Positions 1 to 28,675 of a stretch of DNA of 64,000 nt are shown here, in pieces (position 1 is the first letter of the stretch; every line of letters begins with the position of its first letter). The stretch is from contig NC_133063.1 in NCBI RefSeq assembly GCF_048771995.1, positions 6,522,001 through 6,586,000 on the forward strand, written 5' to 3'. The notes under the pieces are model-generated. The model ran no database searches. It was not told where the DNA came from and was given only the letters and a program-made list of their open reading frames with translations. The translations under genes were made by a program, and so were the position numbers. The DNA is from Taeniopygia guttata. Its lineage: Eukaryota; Chordata; Aves; Passeriformes; Estrildidae.

Positions 1-828
1 TTATTAACTACCATTCTCTTATTCTCAGATAATAGTAAACGATGCCAAGAGAGTAAATTCTTAAAAGCCAGCAATCAGACATTATGGGGGAACTAATGGA
101 AGGCTTACCAGAGCTGGTAACTGTGGAAAAAAAGAAAGCATTACCTCCTTCTTTTGTCACCCTTACTTGCTTTCTTGGAAGAAAAGATGAAAGACTTCAA
201 TGTAACAAGTCACTTCTCTGTAGTGCTATGTGGGTGTTCACAGGCATGTGAGTTTAAAGATAAATCAATTTGTCATCAAATTTTTGTGGGTACTTTATTT
301 CTTTATGTATGGAATGTTGCAAAGATCTGATTACTGAGCTGATTTTGTTAGGTTACACAACAAAGCTGGTATGCACACCCACCAAAGAGCACAGGGTGAC
401 AACTGCAGGAGGGGGACCCTCCAGATAATAGCCTGTCCTGGCTGCAGCCACCCAGCTTGGCCCATAGCACAAGTCCAGGGGCAGGATGGCAGGCAGGAAC
501 GCAAAGCAAGGCTTCCTGAGGAACAAACCACCTTGCCATGGCCCTCCCAGGGCTGTCACAGGACCTATCACACTCCTGTCTGCATCCAGCAGGAAACCCA
601 TCACTAGCCATCAAGAGTTCCTCCGTGCCATGCTTCTCACTCTCTCTTACAGACTGGTGTCACTGAGGGAATTTTGGCTGTTTTGATCATGGGATAATTC
701 CTATGACTGCTGTAGACAGGTGGGATTCACCTATGTAAAAGCTGGGAAAAGATTCTAGCCCATGAGCTGACAGCGATGACTGAAGGGTCAAAGGGACTTT
801 GAGGACTTAAAGGGGAAAAGGGACTAGA
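1..828. other. Distal 3' flank of ISOC1, no gene seen
   Basis: Mixed-composition non-coding sequence. The short open frames between 331 and 686 overlap on both strands, have no recognisable domain and look like chance. A CR1 begins near its right edge. I see no RNA gene or clear regulatory site. Confidence 0.5.
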
Positions 829-2546
829 TCAAGCTAGGTAGAGATGAGCCTGAGGTGACACATCAGTGTTGTGGGTGGCATGCACAGCCCAGCTGAAGTG
901 CATCTGCAGCAATGCACCCTGCACAGGTGACAAACAATGGGAGCCATTGGCAGCAGGACACTGTGGGGCAGTTCTCACCATGGGATGTGCTGGGATGACT
1001 GGAGTGCTGCAGTGGTGCCTACAGGCTCTCAGAAGGGACAGGTGAGGAAGGAGGGGCTGTGGGTGGCTCTGTGCACTGGGCAGGGTTTTGGCTGTGCAGA
1101 GCTCAGGGACAGTGGGCACAAGGCTGAGAGCCCGTGGGTGACAGGCAGAGGGATGGCCAACAAGGCAGAGATCCTGCTGGGAGCCTGTCCCTGACCCCCA
1201 TCCAGGATGAAGGGAAATATTCTGTCAGTGATCACCAGTCCTTGTTCTTGTGGGAGACTTTGACTTCCCAATGTCTGCTGGAAACTCAGCAGTGGAGAGG
1301 AGACAGTCCAGGAGGTTCCTGCAGTGTGTGGAAGGTAAATTCCAGACACAGCTGGGAGGGGAACCTGCCCTGCCAGAGCTGCTGCTCACAAACAGAGAAG
1401 GGCTGTGGGACGTGTGGTGGTCAGAGGCCATCCTTGGGCACACTGACCATGGAATCAGTCACAGAGTTTTGGATTCTTGGAGAAGTAAGGAAGGGATCAG
1501 CAAAATGCTTGGAACTTGGACTTCCAGTGGGTGGACCTTGGCCTGTCCAGGGCAGTGGTTCAGAAAGACCCCTGGGAAATATCATTTAATTACAAAGGGG
1601 CCCAGGAAGGCTGGACATACCTTAGGAGGGAAATCTTAAAGGTGCAGAAGCAGGGCATCCCCATGTGCCAATAGATGAGCTGGCAGGGAAAAGGATCAGG
1701 CTGGCTGAACAGAGAGATTTAGCAGTAACTCAGGGAAAAAGTAAGTTTATGAGCTTTGGATGACAAGGCAGGCAGCTCAGGGAGAGTGCAAGGATGTCTG
1801 TAGGTAATGCAGAGGCAAAACTAGAAGGGAAAAGCTGAGCTAGAACTCAATCTGGTCACTGCTATGAAAAACAATAAAAACTGTGTTTATAAACATATTA
1901 ATAACAAAAGGAGTGCCAAGGAAAACACCATCCTTTATCAGAGCCAGGGTGGAACATTGTAACCAAGTGTAAGGAAAAGGCTTAATGCCTGCCAAGACTT
2001 TAGCATTAAAACCAGTTATACCCAGGACAACCTGCCCTCTGAGCTGGTCAACAGGGGCAGGGAACAGGAGGAAATCATTAGTGATCTCCTGTGGCACTCA
2101 GCCCTCACAGTTCTGTGGGACTGGATGGGTTCCTCCAAGGGAACTGAGGCAGCTGGCAGAAGAGCTCACCGAGACATCTCACCAAAAGAGGCTGAGGGAG
2201 CTGGGGTGCTCAGCTTGGAGAAAAGGACGCTCAAGGAAGATTCTTGCACTCTTTGAAACTACTTGAAAGGAGATTATAGCCAGGTGGGAGTCAGTCTCTT
2301 CTTTAATCAACTAGATATTGCACAGGAGGTTATAGGCTCAAGCTGCACCAGCGACATCAGGTTGAATTTCTTCACTGAAAGGTTAGTTAAGTGTTAGAAT
2401 GGACTTAAGCCTAGGGAAGTGGTGGCAACACCATCCTGGAAAGTGTTCAAGGAACTATTATATGTGGCACTTAGTGCATTGGTCTAGTTAACACGATGGT
2501 GTTTGGTCAAAGGTTGGACTCAATGACCTTGAAGGTCTTTTCCAGC
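829..2546 (+). mobile_element. CR1 LINE copy with endonuclease part, RT domain missing
   Basis: This is a CR1 non-LTR retrotransposon in plus orientation. The frame at 1250-1639 reads like the end of the CR1 apurinic endonuclease: a GDF start, QSRRFL near residue 20, LLTNREGL near residue 47, then a GHTDHG block equivalent to the usual SDHE. The next part, to about 2110, matches the linker before reverse transcriptase in degraded form (AELELNL and YKHINNKR remnants, around 1830-1910). A block near 2120-2178 (RELRQLAEELTE) is then followed at once by the C-terminal RLRELG block, so the whole RT core with its FADD box is absent. The 3' part (2290-2546) is a CR1 tail that runs into a (TG)n tract. 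Several frame breaks show it is dead. The 5' limit is approximate. Confidence 0.85.

Positions 2547-2547
<1 letters not shown>

Positions 2548-2576
<29 letters not shown>
2548..2576. repeat. (TG)n microsatellite at CR1 3' end
   Basis: An uninterrupted TG dinucleotide run of 29 bases sits where the CR1 tail repeat would lie. It was probably seeded by the element's 3' end and should be polymorphic. Confidence 0.95.
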
Positions 2577-2580
<4 letters not shown>

Positions 2581-4462
2581 GAAACCTCAGGCTGTGTTGG
2601 CAGCTGATGTTAATTAACAGCTTGGGAGACTGGGATCAGGGGATGTGGCTGCTCACACTCAGGATCTAAGAGAGCTGCCAGAGGGACACACCTCACCCAA
2701 AAATGTGTGTATTTTGTCACTCACAGAGCCCCATCCCCTGGAGAGGGGAGTGGAATGACACCCTCAGTGTAGTCTGTGTATGTGTGAGGACTCTGGACTC
2801 TGTCTGGGTGTGTGTATTGGCAGGTATGTGGTGTGTACATACACTCTATGTGCTTCTGCCTTCTGGAAACCCATCTCCAGCCACATGCTGGCTGGACACA
2901 GGGACAGCAGCCTTGTCTCTCCCAGGCTTTTGGATCTAGCAGGTTATACTGTCCTGCAAAATAAATACAAATCTTTTAAAAGTGATAAAATAATTAAATC
3001 TTTTTAACCAGGTAATGACTTACCTATCCATACAAAAGCAAAAATGAATTTATATATTTAACATTTACTGAATCTATTAGGGGATTTGGATTCAGCCCCT
3101 GGACTGATTTTTTTTCTCATAAAAGTCTTCTAGTTTGTTGGGAGTTTTGTCTGAAACAATGCTGGTTGAGCACTATGGTCGTGACCCACTGATAATCTCA
3201 ATGCACATGTGAGGAAGCCCATCAGCCTCAGGCTGTCTGTGCAGATTCAAAGCACTTGTCTCAATGAAGTGGCAAATATTCAGACTTTGGGTTACCATTT
3301 AAATTTTAACCAGCCACTGACTTTTGGATGTAAATATATCTTATATTCCTTCTATTTCTATTCCTATCTTATATTCCAAATCCTATTAGCAGGATTTGAT
3401 ATGCAGGAAATACATGCATATTTTATTAGAAAATAGTCAGAATTTGTGCTGCCATTTCCACTGGAGGAATATTTTAAAAACACATTCTTCTGATGATTTG
3501 CAATTGTCTTTAATTTCCTGTTTGAACCCACTCCTGGCTAATGTCTTTGTCTTTTGTGATCATGACTCTTAAAGTACTCATGGCTTTCTTTTTTTGCTGG
3601 GATTTATTATATACTTGCTCTTCCAGAGAGCAAGTATTGCATTTCACCCCACTAGTTTAAAAATGTCAACCATTTAAAAATTATGTTCACACTGAATAAT
3701 TGGCCGGTGCCTGGGACTACTAAATTTTTACAACATCCAAAATAAGACACAGCCAGACTCCAGCCTTTCATTTTGAAAATAATGGCTAACAAATGGAAAA
3801 CAGTGAGGAACAGCTTTCCAAGCTGTCTGTCAGCTGTGGCCAACTGAGATTTCCATTTTAGTACAGTTAGATCTAGTCAGACTGGACCTTTTACTATATT
3901 GCTGAATATAGGAAGCAAATAATGTATGCCTACAACTTTCTCGACTGCCTTTCTGGATTCTTGAACACTATTGATCTTTTGTTTTTCAAGGATGCAATGT
4001 GGTAATGCAGATGTGACCTTTCCGTCTTACAAGAGCAGCAATATGTAACACTCTTTACAGAAGAGTCTACTCCATCAGCTTTTAAAAAGACTAGAGAAAT
4101 AATTGAGTCTTTGCAAGGTTGCACATAACAATAAAAATAATGCAACTATCATTTTCAGAAAAAATGCTTTGGCTATTAACAACAATTACTAAAAAATAAT
4201 AATTATTCTGAGAGAATGTAATTGCTTCTGTTCTGCTTGTTCATTCCACACATTATTTAGTAAAGACTAATTACTTTCCCTGGGAAAAAATGAATTTAAC
4301 TCAATAAAGACTGTGGAAACAGTGAAAGATCGTGAGGATTTGTGATAGCCAGTAAAAAAGAGTATTTTAGCTTGTTTAAAGGAACACATGGTGAAACTAT
4401 TGCATTTCATTAAATGGCTAATCTCTGCAATCAAGAGGATTAGCCATGAGTTAAGCAAATCA
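2577..4462. other. Intergenic sequence, nothing recognised
   Basis: AT-rich non-coding DNA. The open frames here are under 80 codons and carry no family signature. The left part (2703-2940) is slightly TG-rich, probably decayed from the neighbouring microsatellite. Confidence 0.5.
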
Positions 4463-4559
4463 TTAACCCAAATAAACTAGCACCATAATCTGGATTCCTA
4501 AATGAAATCTTTAAACCAAATAAACTGGCGTCATGATCTGGATTCCAGAATGAAATCCT
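4463..4559. repeat. Two-copy tandem duplication, about 48-bp unit
   Basis: Two adjacent imperfect copies of a unit of about 48 bases. Each contains AAATAAACT, then TGATCTGGATTCC or TAATCTGGATTCC, then AATGAAATC. Roughly eight differences between copies suggest an old local duplication. No function is visible. Confidence 0.8.
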
Positions 4560-4869
4560 CAGAGAAACTAAGGATCAGGAGAGTGACGTCCAGCAATTTC
4601 AATGAAAGATGAGTGGCCAGTAGGGAGACATTTCATGGGACTCTTGGCTACAGAACAAAAGATAATATGTAAATAAGTCCACTTGAATAATAGAAACATA
4701 TACTTGTGAAAGGGCAAAGATTTTCATAAACATTTACTTGTGTGGATATGGAGGTAATAGGCACAAAATACTGATGAACTAGAAGGATCAGCATCACATT
4801 GCAGCTGATCTGAAGCTGCCCCCCAAACTCAACCAGCCTAGAAGTAAATACAAGTCCCTGGGTGAACAA

Positions 4870-5093
4870 GGATAGGTTGGATTCCTAGCCAATGTCATAC
4901 AGCCCTAAATGCAGATTTATCACTAGCCAGGGAGCTGGACTGCACTAAGACCTCAACCAATCACATGTGTAAGTGAGGGAAATTTGAAGCTCCTATAAAA
5001 GGAGCTGCAAGAATAAACTTGAGGCTGTTTGTCACCAGGATCTTTGAGAGTTGTGTTGTTTGTATGTCTCCAATGAATGATGCCACCATAACA
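4870..5093 (+). mobile_element. 3' part of a solo LTR (fossil retroviral), plus strand
   Basis: An LTR-like arrangement: a CCAATCAC box near 4957, a TATA-type CCTATAAAAGG near 4993, an AATAAA signal about 20 bases later near 5012, then a GT-rich stretch and a terminal CA near 5093. The 5' end could lie several hundred bases further left and no target duplication was found. It is an old fossil with no internal genes. The assignment rests on promoter and polyadenylation layout, not on a family match. Confidence 0.45.
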
Positions 5094-8000
5094 GATCAGT
5101 GCAAAACTCAGTAGTTTGAAATAGCCCACATTTTTAAAACAACTGAAATTTCTAAAGAATTTGAATAAAGTGATTTCCCTTATCTACAAAGTGAATGCAT
5201 TCTAGTATGTATTTGAACCCAAGTTATGTTTGAAAATACTATTCTAAATGTTTTCTTCTGCATTTTTTCTATTGGTATTCAAAAACAGGGTGTGGTGTGA
5301 GACAAGGAATAGAATACTGCCCCACACTTTACCTGAATGCCTGCAAAAATCCTGTTACGAAGAATTAGTCTCTGCACATACATGTTTTGTTTCCAGATGT
5401 TATGCACTCAGAAATTTTTCTTTGTTGGCTTTTATTCCAGTAAGGAATTACCTTTTATTGTTCCCTACACATGCAAAGAAAAGAAAAGACATATTCATTG
5501 AAATATTTGTGGGAACAGAGGGTTGTATCAGACATCAACAATAGTGGGTTTCTCTAAGAATGTTACTTTGTACTTTGTATAGTGTATACCACTATAAAGT
5601 CACATTTGCTTCCTATTTTTTCCTCACTTCACATCAATTTTTTTCTGTGGACAAATTAGGTGTGTAAGTACTGCATTCCAGTGCTAAAGACTGCAAGACA
5701 CCACCGGCCCTTGGATTTGAATTCTATTATTCTTCTTTGTTTGATGCATACTTGCATATCCTGGATTTCTGACATTCAGTGACAAAATTCACAGAAAGAT
5801 TTAAAATGTGAAACAAGTATATGATAGCAGAAGTTCTTGCCATTCCTATGCCAATGTTAAGTTTTGGCTACAGTGATTTCCTCTTCTATATGTCACAGAA
5901 GTTTTGAAGGATCATCTTAAAGCAACACATTACAAAAAGAATCTGGTGCTGTGCCCAAATTTGTGCCCCAATTCCACTTTGCCACCAGATTCTTTTTGGG
6001 AATTAATGCATTTTCTTCAAATCTATAATGTCAGGAGGTAAGCAACGTGTTGAGCAGTCATCCTCTATGTATTAGCTTGGCAGAACAGACAAGAAGAACT
6101 TTCAGAACTACGTGAGGCAAGAATTCAGCTTTTAACAATCTTTTCCTGAAGGCATGTAATTCAGAAGGCCTGATTGCTGTCTTTGCTCAGTCATCAGAAT
6201 AACAGGCGTGCCAAAAGCTATTTCAAAAGCTGTTCAGATGTCATATCTTGGTCTACTTTATGTGGCATCTGCCACAGACACACTTTTGCACCAGCAGCTG
6301 GACTAGATTGGCCTCAGTTTCCTGGTGCTGTGCAGCACTGGCGCAGGATCACCAAGGGAATGGTGATCTATCTGAATCTATCTCAAATCAGACTGACTCT
6401 TATTGGTGTAAAGCCATAATGAAGTAAATGTTGAGAAAAATCTGAAGATTCTATTCAATACTAGTGATGTTAAAAAACACACTCAACTCTATTTGCAGCA
6501 CAAGTTAAAAATTATGCAGAAATAATTTCCCATGTAATGAAAACTACTGATAATGAGCAGTGGAAATAAAGATTATCTACATTAACTAACCTATCTAGCA
6601 TAAAAAGAGTCACATTCAAATAATTTTAACTACCTTTACATTACTGTCCTTCATTGCTATACTGCATATCCCTGCAAGTTTGTTAAACATCTTAATCTTC
6701 TTCTACCACAATGCATTACAATAAATATTTTCAGTTACTACTCTTTGCAAGCTCAGAACAGGCTTTTCATAGAGGAAATTACTTCAGCACAGTATTTCAC
6801 CATTTGTTAGTCAGTTTTCCACTGAGAATGCATAGATTTTAGGTAATTAATAACATGGAATTCAGATACTGCTGCTGTTCTTTCCATATGTGAATATGAA
6901 ATACAGATGTTTTTTAACATGAAAACATTTCTGTAAGGAGATCACATTAGCTATTCCCATCAGAAAATACACTGTGTTAACCTGCTATATACTACCCAGT
7001 TGTTTTAAACTAATGATAATACGAACACAATTTTTAATATTAGTAGAAATACTAAAATATGCCATCTGGAATGAATTTATGACACTTTTTATAGAAGAAA
7101 CCATGTTTCATAGATATATGATTAGAGGGAGGCATTTAATATAATACAGTGAAACCCAGAAACCCTGACTTTCCAGGAAAATTTTCTAACCCCATCTCAT
7201 TTTATGGACTGGAGATTGGTAGATCTTCAGTATTTGGGGGACTTTGGACTGTCATTTGCTACTGGGCTCAACTCCTGTAGATTGAGTATCCTCCCGAGTA
7301 CTCATTAAAATAAAATAACTGTCTAAAACAATAAAATCGATGTTCTTCAGCTTTTCAGTTTCAGTCTTCTGCTTGACCTTCAGATAATTATGAGATGTTT
7401 ATCGCCGAGGAGGGAAGAGTGGCTCCATAGCAGCCTTTAGCATCTCCTCCCTTTAATGTGACCCCAGGAGAAAGATGAAAGCATTCAACTACTGCTTCCT
7501 AGGAAGAAACTTGCAATTCTGCTCTCACAGGCTTCTTGCAATGTTTCCCTGGAGTGACTGATACTATGCATTGCCATCTCCTGCAGATGGCAAAGGCTGC
7601 TCTGTGCCTTTGGATGGTCCTTTGGATGCTTCTTGTCACCTCCAGCCACAGTCACCCACGGATCAAGTAGCTCACTGCTACCAGCACCAACAGAGCTGAC
7701 TGTTGCTAGCAAACAACTCAGCAATCAATACATTCCTTGGGTAAAAGAACTTTTACAAGGAATATCCAGCACGGTTATTCAACGTGACAAACCCCTAACA
7801 AGATTTTCAGTGCCTGAGTAGAAATATAAGAAAACTGAAAAATGCCACCATGTGAATACACACACAAACAGAAGATAGATAATGGCTGAAATTATTCTAA
7901 GTTTGTGGGTTTTAAGCTTTTCAGAGACCTAAAGTGGAAATACTGATGCCACAAGTCAACTAAACATTTTGCTGAAGTTAGCTTATTCCCATTAGAAAAG

Positions 8001-11000
8001 ATTCCTACTTTATGAAGCCTTGCCTGTCTACAATACCTCAACTCATGTCCCATTGAAATTATTAACATACTAAATGAAATCCTTAAATTCTGAATCAAAA
8101 TCTGAAGGTCAGAATGCCATAGCACAGGTAATACCTGTCTTGGGAACATCAGTGCCAAGCATGTGGTGATCTTCAGTCTTTCTTCAACACCTTCTCTTTC
8201 TTTTTTATTTGATAGCAGAACATTTTCCCTTCCAGTTGGCAATTTTTGTGTTACTTAAAGCCAAAATAAGCTTAGCAGAATCTGCTTTTTGGAGATTCAT
8301 AATGAAAATGAGGTAAAATCAGTACAGAAAGAAAATAAAGGGCACAGTAAGATGGAGGCAATGACTGCTGTGACCTACTCAGTTTTTGAAAATTAAGGTA
8401 TGTAACTCTGTATTAACAATGTTCCAGCTTCCTAATACTCCCATGCAAAAAGAAGCAAGCCAGTAATAATTAGGAAACTTTTTCTTTCCCATTTTGCCTT
8501 TGCACTTCACCATTTATTCTCTATTAACTGCTCTCTTCATTTGTTTGCTCAATCTTCTCTCTTGAGCAGATAAAAAGGTTTCATTAAAGTAAAGCCTAAT
8601 GCTGTCAGTGGCAGGAGAGCTGCCAACCCTGGCGGTTTTTGTAAGTCTATTAAGCTGACCTAAGCATGCTAATACTTAATAAATTCCCTCCATTCACAGC
8701 AGTCCTTTGCAAATATCCTTTTATCTCATATGGGAAACTAGGTTATGCAATTCAAATGAGTAAGTACCCCATATTTTGGCGTATATTTATGTATACACAC
8801 AGTTGCATCGAAGAGGAATAGTACATACCATCAACTGCAATCTCTGCTATACCAGAAGTACTGCTTGAGATTACAGGAAGGGCTAACAACAACTTGATGA
8901 AAGTTTTCCAATTACTAAGATGAAACTGGCAGTGGACAAACAAAACAGATCTTTTTTTCATGAATTTTCGTCAATAGTTCATTTACTGGGAAGATTTTCT
9001 AAACCTATTTGAAGGACATCTGCTATACCTATTCAGTACATTTTATAGTTAGTTTATCCAGCAAGCAAAAAAAAACCCAAACCCCAGATTCTAGAAATCA
9101 CCGTCATCTTCTGCCATTACCAGTTAAAGTGGTTAAAAAAAAAACAACTCTGAAGAACAAGTGGACTGCAAAGCACTGCTAATCAGCATCACCCCTTACC
9201 AAAGGAAAAGCCTTTAACATCCTTTGCCACTCTTCAGGGCTCCAGAGGTCCAGGAATTACTTTTTAATTCAAACAAAGCTTTTAAAGTAACAAAGTATCT
9301 AGCCCTCATCTATTTCCTAAGAGAAAAACAGTCTATAGCAATAGAAAATGAGTGATTGGAATTCTCTCCAGAAAGGCTAATGTAATTATTCAGATAAAGG
9401 AATAGAGCATGGAGTTGAGAGAGGGTTTCTTATGTCTAACAGGAAATGTACTCAATAAGCAGCATGATTTAAGTGAACATGTACCTGATAGCTACTAACA
9501 AGCAAGTGTAAAAATGATGGTGGGACAGTCCCACAGCTTAATTTCTTCAGCCATAATAGAAAACATTGCATCATAATAGCTGATATTTTCTGTTTTCAGC
9601 TTTTGCAAAGGTTACTGGAAACCCTGCTCAGTTTACACAAAATAATCATGCATGTGGAAATATAATAACAGGACCATGGTTCTGTGAATAAACAGGATAA
9701 TATTTTAAACTCAAAACCTAAACTGTCCAAATAAGAAAAAAATATTCATCTTTGTAAGGATTTAGCAGATTAAAACTAATCACACACATATCTTACTGTA
9801 CTTAATGCAGCATTATATGATGTATCAGCTACTGCAGAACCAGAACTCCTACAGTGGAAAATAAACCACCCTTCTCCATCAAGAAATGTGTTTTTGCTTC
9901 CCCCAAAAAAGAGAAATTAAGCCACCTACAGCAGTTGATAATTGTATTGCTTAGCCACAGCTGTGGTGAAATTTGCAAATAAAGAAAAGCTTGACAGAGA
10001 GCTTCTTCATAATCAGCTGAGTATACCCTTAAGCAATCCTCCTCCATGTTATTTAATTAATTTTTTTCCTATCCTTGCAGAACAAAACAGTACTTACTCT
10101 ACACAGCGCAACAGCCCACAGACCTCAAACAACTAATTTCTGCTCTTCTGCTGCATTGTTACACCCACTTGTCAGAGAAGAGAAAATACAGACAAGTGAG
10201 AGCAATGAAGAAGCAAAGGAAATTATGTCCTGTGAATAAACTTACTTTACATAAGAGTAAAGTGGCAACGTTTTTTTGCTTCTTTTTAAATAAACACTCT
10301 TACAATCTCATAACCCATGGGATGCTGAATAATGCATCCATCTAACAAAAGCGGAGTGTATTTCGCCCTACATTGACATCTAGGAGCTCAGTTTTGTAAG
10401 ATAACACTGGTTATTTCTGCATTCTAATAATTTAGGCTTATGGGGAAAAACCCCACAAATTAAGGATCTTGACAAAGTCTAGTGCACTACAGAAGGCAAT
10501 ACAAATTAAAGGAAAAAAAGAAAAGTAGAATCATCATAGAGACTATCAATGTATTTTACAGCTTCTTCTTCTGTGCCATCTTGCTACCCAGTGATTCCCC
10601 TCACAGCAAAAGAGGAATGTAAAGCAAGATGCGACATCTGTCTTTCAACTTACTTTTCTATGAAAGTGGCAAAATTTTAGTAACAATACCATTAACTCTT
10701 AAAAATCCATGCATTTGTTTTTGAGGCAATTGATGTTGTTCCAAAAATAAATGTGGGAAAAAATGCTACAGTTTTTCCTTCAATTATTGTCTCTTGGTAC
10801 CATCAACACATAAAGGTAAGGCAATAAACCCATTCCTTCATAAGAAATTTATAGTATTTTTGTGCACAGCTGTTGATTGATATAAGTGAACTTAATACTG
10901 CTAATAAACACAATTAGTATACCAGGAGAGAAGGTTAAAAGTAGGTCAGTGATATAGCAAGTGTTCTTAACACAACTTGCATCCCAGTCTCCAGCTTGAA

Positions 11001-11229
11001 GCATAATGTTCATTCCTTATATTCTAGAGTGTTAAATAACACTGTAACTAGATGCTGAAGACAAGAATCATTCGACATTATCCACCCTTGATCTTTACAC
11101 AAAATTCCCATGGCATCCATAGAACTTCCACAGCTGTACAAACTAGAATAAGGTCCATGGCAAACACAGCTTCAGGATTTGCTCTACAATAAATATCACA
11201 AGCGAAAGAGAGACAGCAAATGTTAGCTC
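5094..11229. other. 3' flank of ISOC1, nothing recognised
   Basis: About 6 kb of AT-rich non-coding DNA. No coding exon, tRNA or clear transposon was identified. The longest open frame (7892-8242, minus, 116 codons) has no known domain and ordinary intergenic composition. The right end may overlap the ISOC1 3' UTR if the distal polyadenylation signal is used. Confidence 0.5.
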
Positions 11230-11235
11230 TTTATT
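11230..11235 (-). terminator. ISOC1: Candidate distal polyadenylation signal of ISOC1
   Basis: AATAAA on the minus strand about 1.3 kb after the ISOC1 stop, followed by a U/GU-rich stretch within 40 bases. Choosing it over the proximal signal needs transcript data. Confidence 0.3.
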
Positions 11236-12427
11236 TCTTTTGAACATATAAAGGTTATATGAAACAATTGAAATTATTTTTATTTATGAAACAATTATTT
11301 TAGAGCCATCTTGTGGGGAAAATAAGCAATTTAAAACAACACATGTACATTAATAACTTTTCTACCAAATAGATCAGGTGTTACTATGACATCTTCTAGC
11401 ACTCTTTTAAAAAAATAAATTTCTCAGGCACACTGTAAACAACATTGTTTAATCCCCTAGAACATGAAGGAAGTGCTTTCATGAATAATCACATGTTAAA
11501 AGATTAGTTCTAAATAGAAAAAATATATATCATTATGTTAAAGATGCTATATTCCTGAAGAATGTTTTTAGCCCAGATTCTATTCAAACTCCAACCAACT
11601 ATAGACCACAAAAAAAGCACAAAAAACCCAGAGGAGCTAAACCTTCTTTCAGAGCTCTCTTGAATAAATTGGATAGAATTATTCAATTTAACTAAACTGG
11701 AGGTAAAAAAAGAAAAATAAATCTAAACATATTAGTAGATTTAGCACTTGAACCTAAAAAGTTTTGTTATTAAACATCCTTAGCATTTCCACTTTAAAGC
11801 TTTGGTAATATTTGCAAGTTCTGAAGTTTACACTACTTTTTTATAAAGAACTCATTATACAACAGTCTTCTGTTTGTACACACTTAAGGAAAGTACAGCC
11901 TTTGGCAGTCAATTTCAGTATAATCAAAAGTCATGAAGCAGACTTCAGCTACCTAGAGCAATCAAACATCAGCTCTGCTTGATTTATGTGTCTTGTCTAT
12001 GAAGCAAAGTGCTTAAATTTTATCCTAGAGAACAAAAGCGCACATACAGGTCATATATCTTACTCAGTTTTAATTTATGACCTAATAAAATACTTAATTT
12101 ATATAGAACATTAAAGTGTATCACATCACGTTTATCCAATAAGTAATTATCTTCCATTAATACAAAAGTAGAACAGGACATCACAGAACAATTGCAAAGC
12201 ACACAATCAAGGGGTGTCACAGAAATAAGCATTTTTTTTGAGCTGTTACAATCAGTGTACAGTATGGACTAGCAGGCACCTCATTATTTTTTTTTAAATA
12301 AAGAAATTTGCCAACAAAAGGGTCCTATGGTAACTGAAATTTCTGACAGCTGTGACTAAACAGAACACACTGGTACCCAGACATATAACCAGACAATTTT
12401 GCTAAGGCAAGCACAAGCACATCAATT

Positions 12428-12433
12428 TTTATT
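12428..12433 (-). terminator. ISOC1: Candidate proximal polyadenylation signal of ISOC1
   Basis: AATAAA on the minus strand 106 bases after the ISOC1 stop codon, followed by a GU-rich segment (TGTGCTTGTGCTTG), a typical downstream element. It would give a very short 3' UTR. Confidence 0.35.
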
Positions 12434-12538
12434 TTTACACTCCTACGAAACTTTGAGGGGAAGAACGTGTACATGTGCGCTTATCACTTTCCTTCTTCTG
12501 TAAAGAGGAGAGTGAGATCTGCTTCTTCTATGCCTGCT

Positions 12539-27818
<15,280 letters not shown>

Positions 27819-28220
27819 CTTCAGGGACCGTCGCGCCGAGCCCCGCCAGCTCGCTGCGGTCCGCGCCGCGCTCCTCCTCCCGCCGCCTCCTCCCCCCCGG
27901 CCGGCCGGGCGGTGCCGCCGGGCCCCAATCCCAGCTGCGGCTGCTCCTGCTCCTCCTCCCCGCCATGGGGCTCAGCCCTGCCCCGCAACCCCACGGGGCT
28001 GAGAGCGGCGCTGGGGAGCCTTCGTGGGGTGTCTTGGACGGGGGCGTGGTGACTTCCCCGCTTAGGCGGACGGTGAGAAGAGCAGCCCTCGGCCGGGCGG
28101 AGCGGGGCTGTGGCTCTCGGAGAGGGTCGCGGCCCGAGGTGGAGCTCGCCGCGGGGAGCGCCGGGCAGGGCTCGGAGCGGACACCGGGCCCAGCCGCGGC
28201 CGCGTCCCGTGGAAGCTAAG

Positions 28221-28675
28221 AAGAAACCTGTTGGTATAGCCTGAAACATGGCCGGTTGCTCTGGAGGGTGATCCAGCCCAGCTCTGTATGGGGCACTGAT
28301 AGCTGAGTTCTCCACGAGGCTTCACTGGAAATGAGGAGCGGGCGGTGCCCGAGCCGCGGCTCCGAGCTTCCAGCTCCATCCACGGATAAGGGGAAGTGAG
28401 TAGGATAGAACGCATATTTTTTCCTTCGCAGCTTCACGCTCTCTCCCGTATTCTGTTTTTTTCTCCAGGGATGACTGACAGCTGAAATGATTGCCCATAT
28501 TTTTTCCATAATTATCAGAGTTTCTGTTATATTAAAGTGTGCTTGGGGGAAAGAGCTGAGTAGTGTGATAGTTGCATAGAAAGAAAATATTCTCTGTTAA
28601 AAGCAAGTGGATGTTTTCATGCACTGTGCCAATGCAGTGGCAGCACCATTAAGGTTAATGCATGTTTGCATGGCA
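28221..28675. other. Upstream flank of ISOC1
   Basis: The transition from CpG island to AT-rich intergenic DNA. No element was recognised. Confidence 0.5.
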
